From Turneriella sp. (lineage in GTDB: Bacteria > Spirochaetota > Leptospiria > Turneriellales > Turneriellaceae): 64,000 nucleotides of DNA. The notes beneath the pieces are model-generated. The model worked only from the letters and a program-made list of their open reading frames with translations. It searched no databases and was not told the origin of the DNA. Shown here piece after piece: positions 38,047-47,379 of the stretch (the stretch's first letter is position 1; each line of letters begins with the position of its first letter). The stretch spans positions 186,001 to 250,000 of the forward strand of contig JABARV010000010.1 in assembly GCA_019186965.1 (NCBI GenBank), written 5' to 3'. Made by a program: the position numbers and the translations under genes.

Positions 38047-39164
38047 ACTATACCATGAAAATTGCACACCTCACCTCTGTCCATCCGCGTTACGACACGC
38101 GGATTTTTCTCAAAATGTGTACCTCCCTTGCCGAGCACGGTTACTCGGTTCATTTAGTTGTCGCCGATGGCAAGGGCGATGAGCAGAAAAACAATGTCGC
38201 AATTTACGATGTGGGTGCATCTAAAGGGCGGTTGGATCGTATACGGAACGCCCCCGGTCGTGTATTAAAGAAAGCACTTGAGCTCAATGCGGAACTATAC
38301 CACTTGCATGATCCAGAGCTTATCCCCATTGGCTTAAAACTTAAGAAGCTGGGTAAAAGAGTCATTTTCGATGCACACGAGGACGTGCCGAAACAACTTT
38401 TAGGAAAACCTTATTTAAACAAACCGCTAAGGCACCTTCTGTCGCATGTGTTTGCCGTTTACGAACGATACGCGTGCCGTAAATTAACAGCAGTGATTGC
38501 GGCAACACCATTTATCCGCGATAAATTTATGGCCATGGGGGTGCGTAGTGTCGATATAAACAATTTTCCTTTGCTCGGAGAACTTGCCAGAGGAAAAATA
38601 GATTGGTCAAAAAAAAAGACACAAGTTTGTTATGTTGGCGGCATTAGCCGTATCCGTGGAATTTTTGAGATGGTTGATGCCATGGAATTGGTAAAAATAG
38701 ATACGAGGTTGCAACTATGCGGCAGTTTTTCTGAGGCAGATGTTGAAGCTGCATCGCGTGCTCTTAAGGGCTGGAGCAAGGTTGATGTACAAGGCTGGCT
38801 TGGGCGTAAAGAAGTGAAGGCAGTGCTCACCCGCTCTATTGCTGGCTTGGTAACCTTATTACCAGCACCCAACCATATTGATGCGCAGCCAAACAAAATG
38901 TTTGAGTATATGAGTGCTGGTGTACCAGTCATTGCTTCAAACTTCCCGCTGTGGCGTGAAATTATTGAAGGCAACCAGTGTGGTGTGTGTGTAGACCCGC
39001 TCAATCCTAAAGCTATTGCCGAGGCAATAGATTATTTGGTAAAGAATCCTAAAGAAGCCGAACGTATGGGGCGCAACGGGCAACGGGCGGTACAGAAAAA
39101 ATATAACTGGAAAATTGAAGAGAAGAAATTACTGGGTTTATATAAGGCAATTTTGGAAATATAG
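38043..39164 (+). CDS. Glycosyltransferase family 4 (WbpH-like position)
   Basis: 373 residues of GT-B fold. The N-terminal domain has [16 protein letters not shown] and [13 protein letters not shown]. The C-terminal nucleotide-sugar site is [20 protein letters not shown] with the usual Glu pair. An ATG at 38055 is an alternative start. The overlap with wbpG and the gene order (hisH-hisF-wbpG-GT4-wbpI) match wbpH in the O5 locus. The acceptor and sugar cannot be read from sequence. Confidence 0.82.
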   Translation: MNYTMKIAHLTSVHPRYDTRIFLKMCTSLAEHGYSVHLVVADGKGDEQKNNVAIYDVGASKGRLDRIRNAPGRVLKKALELNAELYHLHDPELIPIGLKLKKLGKRVIFDAHEDVPKQLLGKPYLNKPLRHLLSHVFAVYERYACRKLTAVIAATPFIRDKFMAMGVRSVDINNFPLLGELARGKIDWSKKKTQVCYVGGISRIRGIFEMVDAMELVKIDTRLQLCGSFSEADVEAASRALKGWSKVDVQGWLGRKEVKAVLTRSIAGLVTLLPAPNHIDAQPNKMFEYMSAGVPVIASNFPLWREIIEGNQCGVCVDPLNPKAIAEAIDYLVKNPKEAERMGRNGQRAVQKKYNWKIEEKKLLGLYKAILEI

Positions 39165-39208
39165 AACTCCCTTTCACGAATTTAAATTCCAACATTCTCG
39201 TCCCTATT

Positions 39209-39289
39209 TTCCGAAATTTACGGCTCCAGATTCCGAGATTTACGGCCTCATATTCCGAAATTTACGGCTCTATATTCCGAGATTTACGA
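39209..39289 (+). repeat. 22-bp tandem repeat, about 3.7 copies
   Basis: Units begin at 39209, 39231, 39253 and 39275, each ttccgaRattta cgg followed by a short variable end, alternating A and G at one site. The block lies between the glycosyltransferase stop and the first DUF4143 gene, in a region without coding signs. It may mark an insertion joint or be a binding-site array. Confidence 0.8.
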
Positions 39290-39322
39290 AAGTCTGTATT
39301 GATAAAAGTCGATAAATAGGTA

Positions 39323-40549
39323 ATGAGCGACACGCAGATTCTTAAAAGGATGTTAGAATCTCGTATAGATGAGGCGCGAGCAGATACGCCTGTAATTATG
39401 ATTATCGGGCCAAGGCAGTCAGGTAAAACGACGTTAGTAAAAGAATTAGTTAAAAAAAAATATACTTATGTCACATTAGACGATAGGCTGACATTGTTAT
39501 CTGTAAGAAACGACCCCATGAGTTTATTACAACAACACGAATATTTAGTGATAGATGAAATTCAAAGAGTGCCCGAGTTACTCATTGCCATAAAAAAGAC
39601 TATTGATGAAAATCGTAAGCCAGGGCGTTTCATTTTAACAGGCTCGGCAAATGTGATGGTTTTGCCCAAGGTTGCAGACTCTTTAGCAGGGCGCATGGAA
39701 ACCCTGACTCTATTGCCCTTTGCACAATGTGAAATTGAGAAGAAAAAAAGTAATTGGTTAGATAGTATTTTTGATGGTAGGCCCCCCATGGCGACTCGGT
39801 CTAAGAATTTAGTTGAGCGTGTTTTGCGTGGCGGCTATGCTGAGATGCTCAGACGTCCCACGCCGCAAAGAAGAACAAGTTGGGCACGGCAATATATTAA
39901 AGCCGTTGTTGAGCGAGATGTAAAGGATATTGCGGCTATTGAGAAATTAGGGCATTTACCGAAATTTTTGCAAGTTTTGGCGCAAACAGCAGGGCAAATG
40001 TGTAACTATACGGCTTTGGGTGGCCAGCTTCAATTCGATGGCAAAACGGCTGCTAACTATATAGGCGTCCTTGAAAATATGTTTTTACTGAAACGTATAG
40101 AGCCATGGGCGAACAACAAACTTAGCCGTTTGGTAAAGACACCCAAGTTGCAGTTCTTAGATTCGGGTTTGTTAGCGTCGTTGCTGGGTGTTACTGCCGA
40201 AGAGATAAAGCGCGATAGGACGCGTTTCGGTGTTTTGCTTGAGACATTTGTTTATTCAGAACTTTTGAAGTTTGCAAATGTGTCGTATAACGATTATCGC
40301 TTTATGTATTATCGCGATGCTGATAAGTATGAAGTCGATTTTATTATTGAAAATATCGCCGGCGAGTTAATCGGCATCGAAGTGAAATCTACAATCTCGC
40401 TAAGAGAAAGCGATTTGCGTAATTTAAAAAAGTGGTCTTCATTGGCGGGTAAAAAATATAAAATGGGCATTCTCTTCTACAGTGGCGATGAAACCCTACC
40501 TTTGGGCAACAACATTTGGTGTGTGCCATTTTCGTCACTTTGGGGATAA
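39323..40549 (+). CDS. AAA ATPase of the DUF4143 family, first copy
   Basis: 408 residues. Walker A is IGPRQSGKTTLVKEL, Walker B is YLVIDEIQRVPELL, sensor 1 is FILTGSANVMVLPKVADSLAGR, and the C-terminal DUF4143 part contains a PD-(D/E)xK-like stretch YEVDFIIENIAGELIGIEVK. Proteins of this group are widespread, often horizontally moved, and have no agreed function. It stands between the WbpH-type transferase and wbpI and has no link to sugar chemistry. Confidence 0.87.
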   Translation: MSDTQILKRMLESRIDEARADTPVIMIIGPRQSGKTTLVKELVKKKYTYVTLDDRLTLLSVRNDPMSLLQQHEYLVIDEIQRVPELLIAIKKTIDENRKPGRFILTGSANVMVLPKVADSLAGRMETLTLLPFAQCEIEKKKSNWLDSIFDGRPPMATRSKNLVERVLRGGYAEMLRRPTPQRRTSWARQYIKAVVERDVKDIAAIEKLGHLPKFLQVLAQTAGQMCNYTALGGQLQFDGKTAANYIGVLENMFLLKRIEPWANNKLSRLVKTPKLQFLDSGLLASLLGVTAEEIKRDRTRFGVLLETFVYSELLKFANVSYNDYRFMYYRDADKYEVDFIIENIAGELIGIEVKSTISLRESDLRNLKKWSSLAGKKYKMGILFYSGDETLPLGNNIWCVPFSSLWG

Positions 40550-40558
40550 AACAGCAAT

Positions 40559-41620
40559 ATGAAAAAAATACTTACCGTTATTGGCGCTCGTCCGCAGTTT
40601 ATTAAGGCGAGTGTGGTCTCGAAAGCTATTCAAGAAAAAGACGCTTTAACCGAAGTGTTGTTGCACACCGGCCAGCATTTTGACGCCAATATGTCCGATG
40701 TGTTTTTTAACCAATTGGGTATTCCGCGCCCGCACTACCAGTTAGATATTCATGGCGGCAATCACGGTGAAATGACGGGCAGAATGCTCATTGAAATTGA
40801 GAAAGTGTTGCTTCGTGAAAAGCCAGAGCGTGTGCTTGTGTATGGCGACACGAATTCAACTTTAGCTGGCGCACTGGCTGCGGCAAAGTTACATATACCC
40901 GTCGCGCATGTTGAGGCAGGTCTTCGTAGTTTTAATATGCAAATGCCCGAAGAGATCAACCGTATTTTAACCGACCAAATGAGCGATATATTATTTTGCC
41001 CAACCGATGCGGCGGTTGCTAATTTAAGTGCCGAAGGTTTTGATAAAAAGCCGATTCAAGTATTAAAAGTGGGGGATGTCATGCAAGACGCAGCGGTGTT
41101 TTTTGCACGTCAAGCAATTCCACCCCAGAAATTTAACCTTGCCGATAAATTTATTTTAACGACATTGCACCGCGCTGAAAATACCGATAACCCCGAACGA
41201 TTGACCGCCATTGTTGATGCTCTGAATAAAATTCATGCAGAAATAGCACCGGTGGTGTTGCCGTTGCATCCCCGCACTAGAAAAATTATTCAAGAAAAAG
41301 GTTTAACTTTAACCGCAAACGTTATAGATCCCGTCGGTTATTTTGAGATGATATGGCTATTGCAACATTGTGGTCTTGTTTTAACGGATAGCGGTGGCGT
41401 TCAAAAAGAGGCATATTTTTTTGGTAAGCCATGCGTCACCATGCGCGATCAAACCGAGTGGATTGAGTTGGTCGAAGTCGGTGCAAACGAGCTTGTAGGT
41501 GCAGATACACAAAAGATTGTCGATGCGGTAAAGCGAAAGAACGGACAGACTATTGTAGACGAAGCGCAACTTTATGGCGGTGGTCATGCGGCGGTTGAGG
41601 TTGTGCGGCATTTGGTTTGA
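40559..41620 (+). CDS. wbpI: Non-hydrolysing UDP-sugar 2-epimerase (WbpI-like)
   Basis: 353 residues. Motifs are LTVIGARPQFIKASVVSKA, LLHTGQHFDANMSDVFF, VYGDTNSTLAGALAA, HVEAGLRSFNMQMPEEINR and LTDSGGVQKEAYFFG, the family order of WecB/WbpI. HVEAGLR with PEEINR marks the non-hydrolysing branch, unlike neuC above. In the wbp pathway WbpI inverts C2 of UDP-GlcNAc3NAcA to UDP-ManNAc3NAcA. Its surroundings (wbpD-A-B, wbpG) favour that over ManNAc synthesis by WecB. It follows a DUF4143 gene after nine bases. Confidence 0.85.
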   Translation: MKKILTVIGARPQFIKASVVSKAIQEKDALTEVLLHTGQHFDANMSDVFFNQLGIPRPHYQLDIHGGNHGEMTGRMLIEIEKVLLREKPERVLVYGDTNSTLAGALAAAKLHIPVAHVEAGLRSFNMQMPEEINRILTDQMSDILFCPTDAAVANLSAEGFDKKPIQVLKVGDVMQDAAVFFARQAIPPQKFNLADKFILTTLHRAENTDNPERLTAIVDALNKIHAEIAPVVLPLHPRTRKIIQEKGLTLTANVIDPVGYFEMIWLLQHCGLVLTDSGGVQKEAYFFGKPCVTMRDQTEWIELVEVGANELVGADTQKIVDAVKRKNGQTIVDEAQLYGGGHAAVEVVRHLV

Positions 41621-41657
41621 ACTACCTTGGCGCATAGGCTCCGTGGCTATCCGTATT

Positions 41658-41692
41658 GGTACAATTTGTAAATTGAATTGACAATTTGTACC
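41658..41692. promoter_or_regulatory. Dyad with internal direct repeat upstream of DUF4143 gene
   Basis: The 10-mer acaatttgta occurs at 41661-41670 and 41681-41690, a 20-bp phase (two helical turns). The whole block is also a near-perfect inverted repeat, ggtacaatttgt against acaatttgtacc. It ends 10 bp before the start of the second DUF4143 gene. This is the pattern of an operator bound by a dimer, possibly autoregulatory. Inference only. Confidence 0.5.
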
Positions 41693-41702
41693 AGTCCTTT
41701 CC

Positions 41703-42881
41703 TTGAGTTTTGTGTATGCTCGCAACGCTCAAACAGTGGTGAAACGTATGGCGAAGGGGTTTCCTGTTATCGTGATAACAGGGCCGCGCCAATCTGGCAA
41801 GACGACTCTTGCTAAAATAACTTTTCCTCGAAAACCGTATATATCTCTTGAAGATCCCGATATTTCAGTATTAGCTGAGAGCGACCCTCGGCGTCTTTTA
41901 CAGAGTTATCCTAACGGTGTTATTTTAGACGAGGTACAACGAGCACCAAAATTATTTTCTTATCTACAGACAATCGTCGATGCGGATGTTAAACCTGGTA
42001 AATATGTTTTAACCGGCTCACAGCAGTTTGGATTACTTTCCGGTGTGACGCAATCGTTGGCGGGGCGTGCCGGCCTTGTGCAGCTTCTTCCTCTTTCGGC
42101 AGACGAACTACAAAGGGCTAAGAAGTTACCCAAGAGTACCGATGAGCTAATGCTTAAGGGGTTTTATCCCTCTTTGTATTCGCGCAAGGTTGATCCTCAA
42201 GATTGGCTTGCCAGCTATCTTGCGACATATATTGATCGTGATGTTCGTCAACTCATTAGTGTTCGTGATTTTTCGCTGTTTCGCCGCTTCGTGAGAATGT
42301 GCGCCGCTCGCACCGGCCAATTGCTCAATTTAAGTTCGTTGGCAAGCGATTGTGGTATTTCACATAACACTGCCGCCGCATGGATTTCTGTGCTTGAGGC
42401 AAGCTATCTTATTTATCTGCTGCGTCCCCATCATAAAAATTTTAATAAACGGCTGGTTAAAACTCCCAAGTTATATTTTTGTGACGTTGGTTTAGCGTCT
42501 TATCTATTGGGTATTGATTCGCTTCAGTCCATGACGTTTCACGCGATGCGCGGCCACTTATTTGAAACGATGATTATCACAGAGGTTTTGAAGAGTTTTT
42601 GGAATAATGGCCGCGAGGCAAATATTTTTTTCTGGCGTGATAACAAGGGGTTAGAAGTTGATTTGTTGATAGAGACGGGTGATTCTTTGACGCCCATTGA
42701 AATAAAATCAGGAGCTACTATCGCTGGCGACTATTTAGATAGTCTGCATAAATGGATTGGTCTTTCAAAAAATAAGAAACCTGCGTGGCTACTCTATGAC
42801 GGCGATAAGCGAATAGCGTCAGGACAGGTTGAGATAGCACCGTGGGTTATGGGATTAAGGGAGCTAATCAAGCATAACTGA
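41703..42881 (+). CDS. AAA ATPase of the DUF4143 family, second copy
   Basis: 392 residues from a TTG. Walker A is ITGPRQSGKTTLAKIT, Walker B is GVILDEVQRAPKLF, and VLTGSQQFGLLSGVTQSLAGR follows. The C-terminal domain has KGLEVDLLIETGDSLTPIEIK, a nuclease-like core. It is clearly a different lineage from the copy at 39.3 kb (low identity, different linker), so the two are separate arrivals and not a local duplication. The dyad just upstream may control it. Function unknown. Confidence 0.87.
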   Translation: MSFVYARNAQTVVKRMAKGFPVIVITGPRQSGKTTLAKITFPRKPYISLEDPDISVLAESDPRRLLQSYPNGVILDEVQRAPKLFSYLQTIVDADVKPGKYVLTGSQQFGLLSGVTQSLAGRAGLVQLLPLSADELQRAKKLPKSTDELMLKGFYPSLYSRKVDPQDWLASYLATYIDRDVRQLISVRDFSLFRRFVRMCAARTGQLLNLSSLASDCGISHNTAAAWISVLEASYLIYLLRPHHKNFNKRLVKTPKLYFCDVGLASYLLGIDSLQSMTFHAMRGHLFETMIITEVLKSFWNNGREANIFFWRDNKGLEVDLLIETGDSLTPIEIKSGATIAGDYLDSLHKWIGLSKNKKPAWLLYDGDKRIASGQVEIAPWVMGLRELIKHN

Positions 42882-43100
42882 GATTCTCTAAAAACATTTT
42901 ACGAAGTAGGCGGGTTACTAACTTTCCACTTTTTCGACAAGCGTTCGAGATTTTATTGCAATACCCGTAAAGTATTTTACTGGCGCGAGCGCAACGACGA
43001 AGTTGATTTTGTGTACACGCATACCAATAAAATTTACGCGATTGAGGTCAAATCAGGGCGTAAAAAAATTGTGCTAAGGTTGGGGAAGGATTTGGGGTAA
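42882..43100 (+). pseudogene. C-terminal remnant of a third DUF4143 ATPase
   Basis: After the stop of the previous gene, in the same frame, about 72 codons read VGGLLTFHFFDKRSRF, KVFYWRERNDEVDFVYTHT and AIEVKSGRKK to the TAA at 43098-43100. The WRERNDEVDFV and IEVKSGR pieces are the nuclease-like tail of DUF4143 proteins. The neighbour already has its own copy of this tail, so this is a remnant of another gene. No start codon or ATPase is present. Confidence 0.65.
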
Positions 43101-43136
43101 TGAAATTATTTTTAGTTATATATCAAAAAGTAGGTT

Positions 43137-44432
43137 ATGATGGCGCAAAAAAGTAAATTAAAGGTTTGGATACTGCAAACAGGCGAGCCACTGCATACTG
43201 ACGGTGGCAATGCTCGGCCGATGCGTGCAATGAATTTAGCGGATACGCTTATTCAAAAGGGACATCGTGTGGAGCTATGGAGTTCAGCATTTTACCATCA
43301 AGAAAAAAAGCATAGGACCAAAAGGTTTACATCGACCGTTGTAAATGATAAGCTAACGATCCACCTTATACCAAGTATGGGATACAAGAGAAACATTGGT
43401 TTGGGTCGATTAGTAGACCATGCTCAGTTAGGATTGCGGTTGAAAAAATACTTACGTAAAGTATCACAACTTCCTGATGTTGTTTTTATAGGCTATCCAC
43501 CTATCGAAACTGCGGCAGTAATGGCGCGGTGGTGTAGAAAAAATAATATTCCTTGCCTTTTAGATGTAAAAGATAAGTGGCCGGTTATTTTTACAGAACC
43601 TCTACCAAAGCAAATACGCTTTATCGGACGATTGATGCTATTTCCTTATTTTCTTCTATCAAAGAGAGCTATGCGCGAAGCAACAGGCATTGTGACCATG
43701 GCGCAAGGTTTTTTACAATGGGCGCGACAATTTGCAGGTAGAAAAGAAAATAAATGGGATAAAGTAGCTGCGCTTACCTCGAAGCATCCGAAGGTAACTG
43801 CTGTAGATGTACGCCAAGCACAAGAGTGGTGGAATAAACATGGAGTAAAAAAAGATAAAAAAATTAGGTTTTGTTTTGTTGGCTCTCTTTCAAGGGCATT
43901 TGACTTTACGCCTATTAAAGAAGCTGCCGAACAGTTTGTTCGTTTGTATCCACAATGTGAGTTTGTAATCTGTGGCGCAGGTGGTGCAGAAAAAGAAATC
44001 AAGGAATTATTTAAAAACTTGCCGAATGTTGTTTTTCCCGGCTGGATTAACCATGTACAAATTCAAGTTTTAGTTGGGTATTGTATTGCTGCTTTAGCAC
44101 CTTACAATAATACTGAAAATTTTATTGTCAACATTCCCAATAAAATTATTGATTATCTTAGCTTTGGACTACCTGTTGTTTCTCCTCTCGATGGTGAAGT
44201 TCGAGAGATTATTGAATCCCATAACGTGGGACTTGCCTACGGAGTAAATAGAGTAAAGTTGCAAGACGCTTTAACTAACCTAATCCAGGAACCCCAAAAA
44301 AGGATACAAATGTCGAAAAATGCTTATCTTTTCTATAAAAATAATTTTGCTTTTGAAAAAGTTTATGGAACTTTAGTCGATCATATCGAAGATTTAGTTG
44401 TTGAGTTTAACGAAAATGCTCCTGCTCGTTAA
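43137..44432 (+). CDS. Glycosyltransferase family 4 (WbuB/WbpJ-like)
   Basis: 431 residues. The opening VWILQTGEPLHTDGGNARPM and MNLADTLIQKGHRVELWSS, with the long insert, is typical of WbuB-like GT4 enzymes, which often move N-acetyl-fucosamine or related 6-deoxyamino sugars. The donor-site region is IVNIPNKIIDYLSFGLPVVS. It could use the sugar made through wbpM. A second ATG at 43140 is equally possible as start. It follows a 36-bp gap after the DUF4143 remnant. Confidence 0.82.
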   Translation: MMAQKSKLKVWILQTGEPLHTDGGNARPMRAMNLADTLIQKGHRVELWSSAFYHQEKKHRTKRFTSTVVNDKLTIHLIPSMGYKRNIGLGRLVDHAQLGLRLKKYLRKVSQLPDVVFIGYPPIETAAVMARWCRKNNIPCLLDVKDKWPVIFTEPLPKQIRFIGRLMLFPYFLLSKRAMREATGIVTMAQGFLQWARQFAGRKENKWDKVAALTSKHPKVTAVDVRQAQEWWNKHGVKKDKKIRFCFVGSLSRAFDFTPIKEAAEQFVRLYPQCEFVICGAGGAEKEIKELFKNLPNVVFPGWINHVQIQVLVGYCIAALAPYNNTENFIVNIPNKIIDYLSFGLPVVSPLDGEVREIIESHNVGLAYGVNRVKLQDALTNLIQEPQKRIQMSKNAYLFYKNNFAFEKVYGTLVDHIEDLVVEFNENAPAR

Positions 44433-44447
44433 ATGGCATAAAACAGT

Positions 44448-45218
44448 ATGGATAAGCAAGACAAAATTATCGAGAAAGAAAGATACGAAAAGAGGGCTCT
44501 CGAACTCTTGGCTATTGATTCGAGCAAAGAGTCTAGAATAGCTTCCGAGCTTACCCCGCCCGTTCTCCGTGAACCTTATGTGGCTTATGAAAAGGCGATT
44601 CGTGAAAATATTTTCTCGCACCACAAGGTGCTTGAAATCTGTGCAGGTACAGGTATGCATACTTATGCGTTGTTACAAACTGGTGCCTCCGTTCTTGCTA
44701 GCGATATCTCAGAGTCTTCGCTTAAAGTACTGAAGAATCGTTTAAGTTTTAAGAACCTTAAAGTAAAGGAAGCAGATATTGAAAGTTTGCCATTTGCAGA
44801 TAATAATTTTGATTTTGTTGTTTGTGCGGGTGGTTTAAGCTATGGGAATGCAAAAGTTGTAGATGCTGAGATATTGCGGGTGTTAAAGGACGGTGGGGGA
44901 GTAATTTTTGTAGATTCTTTAAACCATAATCCGATTTATCGCTTAAATCGTTGGTTACACTATAGAAGAAATCAACGTAGTAAGAGTACCTTAGTTAATA
45001 TGCCGACGATTTCTCGTATAAAGCAAATGGGGACACACTTTGGCATCTACAATGTACAATTTTTTGGTTTGTTTAGTTGGTTAATGAAGCCTTTGGCACG
45101 TCTTGTAGGACAGAACTGTGCAGCGTCTATATCTAATTTCTTAGATCGATTATTTCGGGTTAAAAGTTATGCATTTAAATTCGTTATGGTTGCTAAAAAT
45201 TTAAAATTGAAGAAATAG
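44448..45218 (+). CDS. Class I SAM-dependent methyltransferase
   Basis: 256 residues. Motif I is VLEICAGTGMHTYALL, followed by ASDISESSLKVL, LPFADNNFDFVVCAGGLSYG and VLKDGGGVIFVDS (Methyltransf_11 type). It likely methylates a sugar hydroxyl, carboxyl or lipid-linked intermediate in this locus. The gene is intact and has no homopolymer tract, in contrast to the G9 gene at 26.8 kb. It precedes a 70-bp AT-rich gap. Confidence 0.82.
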   Translation: MDKQDKIIEKERYEKRALELLAIDSSKESRIASELTPPVLREPYVAYEKAIRENIFSHHKVLEICAGTGMHTYALLQTGASVLASDISESSLKVLKNRLSFKNLKVKEADIESLPFADNNFDFVVCAGGLSYGNAKVVDAEILRVLKDGGGVIFVDSLNHNPIYRLNRWLHYRRNQRSKSTLVNMPTISRIKQMGTHFGIYNVQFFGLFSWLMKPLARLVGQNCAASISNFLDRLFRVKSYAFKFVMVAKNLKLKK

Positions 45219-45288
45219 TGCATTTGATTTACTGTGGATGTGAATTTTCTATTTTGACATAGTTTTTATATTTTTTTAGGAGAGGGCT

Positions 45289-46407
45289 GTGAGTAAAAAA
45301 ACTATACCATTTTTTAATTATCCTTTTGTATATAATCAATACAAAGAAGATGTATTCCCAGCAATGATGAAAGTTGTTGAGCGTGGTGGCTTTATCTTAC
45401 AGGAAGAGCTGTTTGAATTTGAAAAGGAAATTGCTAAGTTCGTAGGCGCAAAGTATGCTATTGGTGTTGCGAATGGTACAGAGTCGATGTTTATTGCTTT
45501 ACTCGCTGCGGGCATTAAGCCTGGTGATGAAGTAATTCTGGCATCCCACACGTATATCGCTACTGCAGCATCTGCTCATTTTGCAGGCGGCTTGCCGGTT
45601 CTTGTAGATTGCTTACCAGACCATACAATTGATCCAGACTCGGTTAAAAAGGCAATTACATCTAAAACAAAGTTTATTATGCCAACACAATTAAACGGGC
45701 GTGTTAGCAACATGGATGCATTACAATCGATAGCTGACGAACATGGCTTAACTATTATTGAAGATGCCGCCCAAGCGCTTGGTGCAAAATTCAAAGGAAA
45801 ATGTGCTGGGACGTTTGGTCTTGCAGGTTCTGTAAGTCTTTACCCCGCTAAAGTTCTCGGTTGTTTTGGAGACGGTGGTTTACTCTTTACGAACAACGAT
45901 GAAATGTATGTTAAGATGAAGCAATTGCGTGACCATGGCCGAGACGATAGCGGTATGGTAGTGACTTGGGGAGTCAATTCGCGATTAGATACTTTAAATG
46001 CAGCTGTGCTTCTAGCTAAACTACGATACTACCCAAAGGATATGGCGCGGCGGCGTAGTCTTGCCCAAATATACCAAGATCGTTTAGGTCAAATACCACA
46101 ACTGCATTTGCCACCTGCTCCCAATTCTGATCCAAATCATTATGATATTTATCAAAACTATGAAATTGAAGCGGATAATCGTGATGCTTTGCGCATTTAT
46201 CTCAAGGAAAATGGAGTTGGTACTATTATCCAGTGGGCAGGCACACCTGTACATAAATTTGAGAAGTTGGGATTACCTAAAATAACCTTGCCATATACAG
46301 AAAAAATGTTTGAAAGATGTTTCTTGTTGCCCATGAATACTTCGTTAGCAGATGAAGATGTGCATTATATCTGTGATCAAATCGAACAGTTCTACAAAAA
46401 GGGATAA
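45289..46407 (+). CDS. wbpE: DegT/DnrJ/EryC1 aminotransferase (candidate WbpE)
   Basis: 372 residues from a GTG after a strong aggagagg. The PLP features are ASHTYIATAASAHFAG, IIEDAAQALGAKFKG and VSLYPAKVLGCFGDGG with the Lys (about 182), then HGRDDSGMVVTWGVNSRLDTL. This is the only sugar aminotransferase besides legC, so it is the sole candidate for WbpE, which adds the 3-amino group to the keto-uronate made by WbpB. Against this, it is packed with the two TPP enzyme genes and may serve a pathway with them. Confidence 0.7.
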   Translation: MSKKTIPFFNYPFVYNQYKEDVFPAMMKVVERGGFILQEELFEFEKEIAKFVGAKYAIGVANGTESMFIALLAAGIKPGDEVILASHTYIATAASAHFAGGLPVLVDCLPDHTIDPDSVKKAITSKTKFIMPTQLNGRVSNMDALQSIADEHGLTIIEDAAQALGAKFKGKCAGTFGLAGSVSLYPAKVLGCFGDGGLLFTNNDEMYVKMKQLRDHGRDDSGMVVTWGVNSRLDTLNAAVLLAKLRYYPKDMARRRSLAQIYQDRLGQIPQLHLPPAPNSDPNHYDIYQNYEIEADNRDALRIYLKENGVGTIIQWAGTPVHKFEKLGLPKITLPYTEKMFERCFLLPMNTSLADEDVHYICDQIEQFYKKG

Positions 46408-47379
46408 GTGGATAAAGCCAAACTCATTGCTTTATACGACAAGATGCTTGAAATTCGTCTTGTCGAAGAGAGTTTTGTTGAACCAATCACTAATGGTGAA
46501 ATTCGCTGTCCTGTGCATTTATACTCAGGACAAGAAGCTATTGCCGTTGGTGTGCTTTCAGAACTATCAGCACAAGATGTAATTTTTGGTAATCACCGTT
46601 CTCATGGTCATTTTCTCGCGAAAGGTGGTTCAGTAGATGATTTAATTCATGAAGTATATTGCCGCGAGACAGGCTCTTCTAAAGGACGTGGCGGATCAAT
46701 GCATTTGATAAACCCGGAAACAGGTTTCTTAGGTTCGGTTCCGATTGTTGGTGGTACAATTTCTCTGGCTTTGGGTGCGGCTTTAGCCGCAAAGATTCGT
46801 AAGAATAACACTGTTGCCATTTCTTTTTTTGGCGATGGAGCAGCTGGTGAAGGCGTTCTCTATGAGTCTATTAATATGGCAGCAGTCCATCGCTTACCAA
46901 TAATCTTTGTTTGTGAAAACAATTTATATTCAACCCATATGCCCATCCGTGAAATTCGTCGTAGTAATACTATTGCAGAAACTGCCGCAGCTTTCCAAAT
47001 TCGAACAGAAGTGGTTGATGGCAATGATGTTGAAAAAGTAAATGAAGTCGGCGCATCAGCAATTCACGATTGTCGTGTGGGGAATGGCCCTGTTTTTTTG
47101 GAATTTCTGACGTATCGTCTTCGTGGACATGTAGGGCCAGACGATAATATTCAAGGTACCCATACAGATATTCGCCCTCAAGAAGAATTAAAGTCGTGGC
47201 AAGAACGAGATCCTGTACTTAGATTAGAGAAGAAATTAATTGAGGCGCATATTTTTTCAGAAGAAGAAATCCGCGATAAGAAAAAACGCCTTCAAGCTAA
47301 AATCGACAAAATACACCAAGAGGCCAAGCAAGCAGCTTTTCCACATCCTGATAAATTAATGCACTATGTCTTCAGATAA
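46408..47379 (+). CDS. Thiamine-diphosphate dehydrogenase E1 alpha-like subunit
   Basis: 323 residues from a GTG right after the aminotransferase stop. It has the 2-oxo-acid dehydrogenase E1 alpha pattern: GNHRSHGHFLAKGG, GRGGSMHL, and the TPP motif ISFFGDGAAGEGVLYE to VCENN. With the next gene it makes a heterotetrameric E1. No E2 or E3 gene lies here. Comparable E1 pairs occur in some O-antigen clusters, where they may pass a two-carbon acyl unit to a sugar. Confidence 0.87.
   Translation: MDKAKLIALYDKMLEIRLVEESFVEPITNGEIRCPVHLYSGQEAIAVGVLSELSAQDVIFGNHRSHGHFLAKGGSVDDLIHEVYCRETGSSKGRGGSMHLINPETGFLGSVPIVGGTISLALGAALAAKIRKNNTVAISFFGDGAAGEGVLYESINMAAVHRLPIIFVCENNLYSTHMPIREIRRSNTIAETAAAFQIRTEVVDGNDVEKVNEVGASAIHDCRVGNGPVFLEFLTYRLRGHVGPDDNIQGTHTDIRPQEELKSWQERDPVLRLEKKLIEAHIFSEEEIRDKKKRLQAKIDKIHQEAKQAAFPHPDKLMHYVFR

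Noticed and set aside
39323-42881. Local duplication of one DUF4143 gene
   Set aside because: The two proteins share motifs only; linkers and C-termini differ too much for recent duplication.
45256-45280. Promoter with ttgaca before the DegT gene
   Set aside because: A ttgaca is present, but no -10 element lies at proper spacing before the ribosome site.
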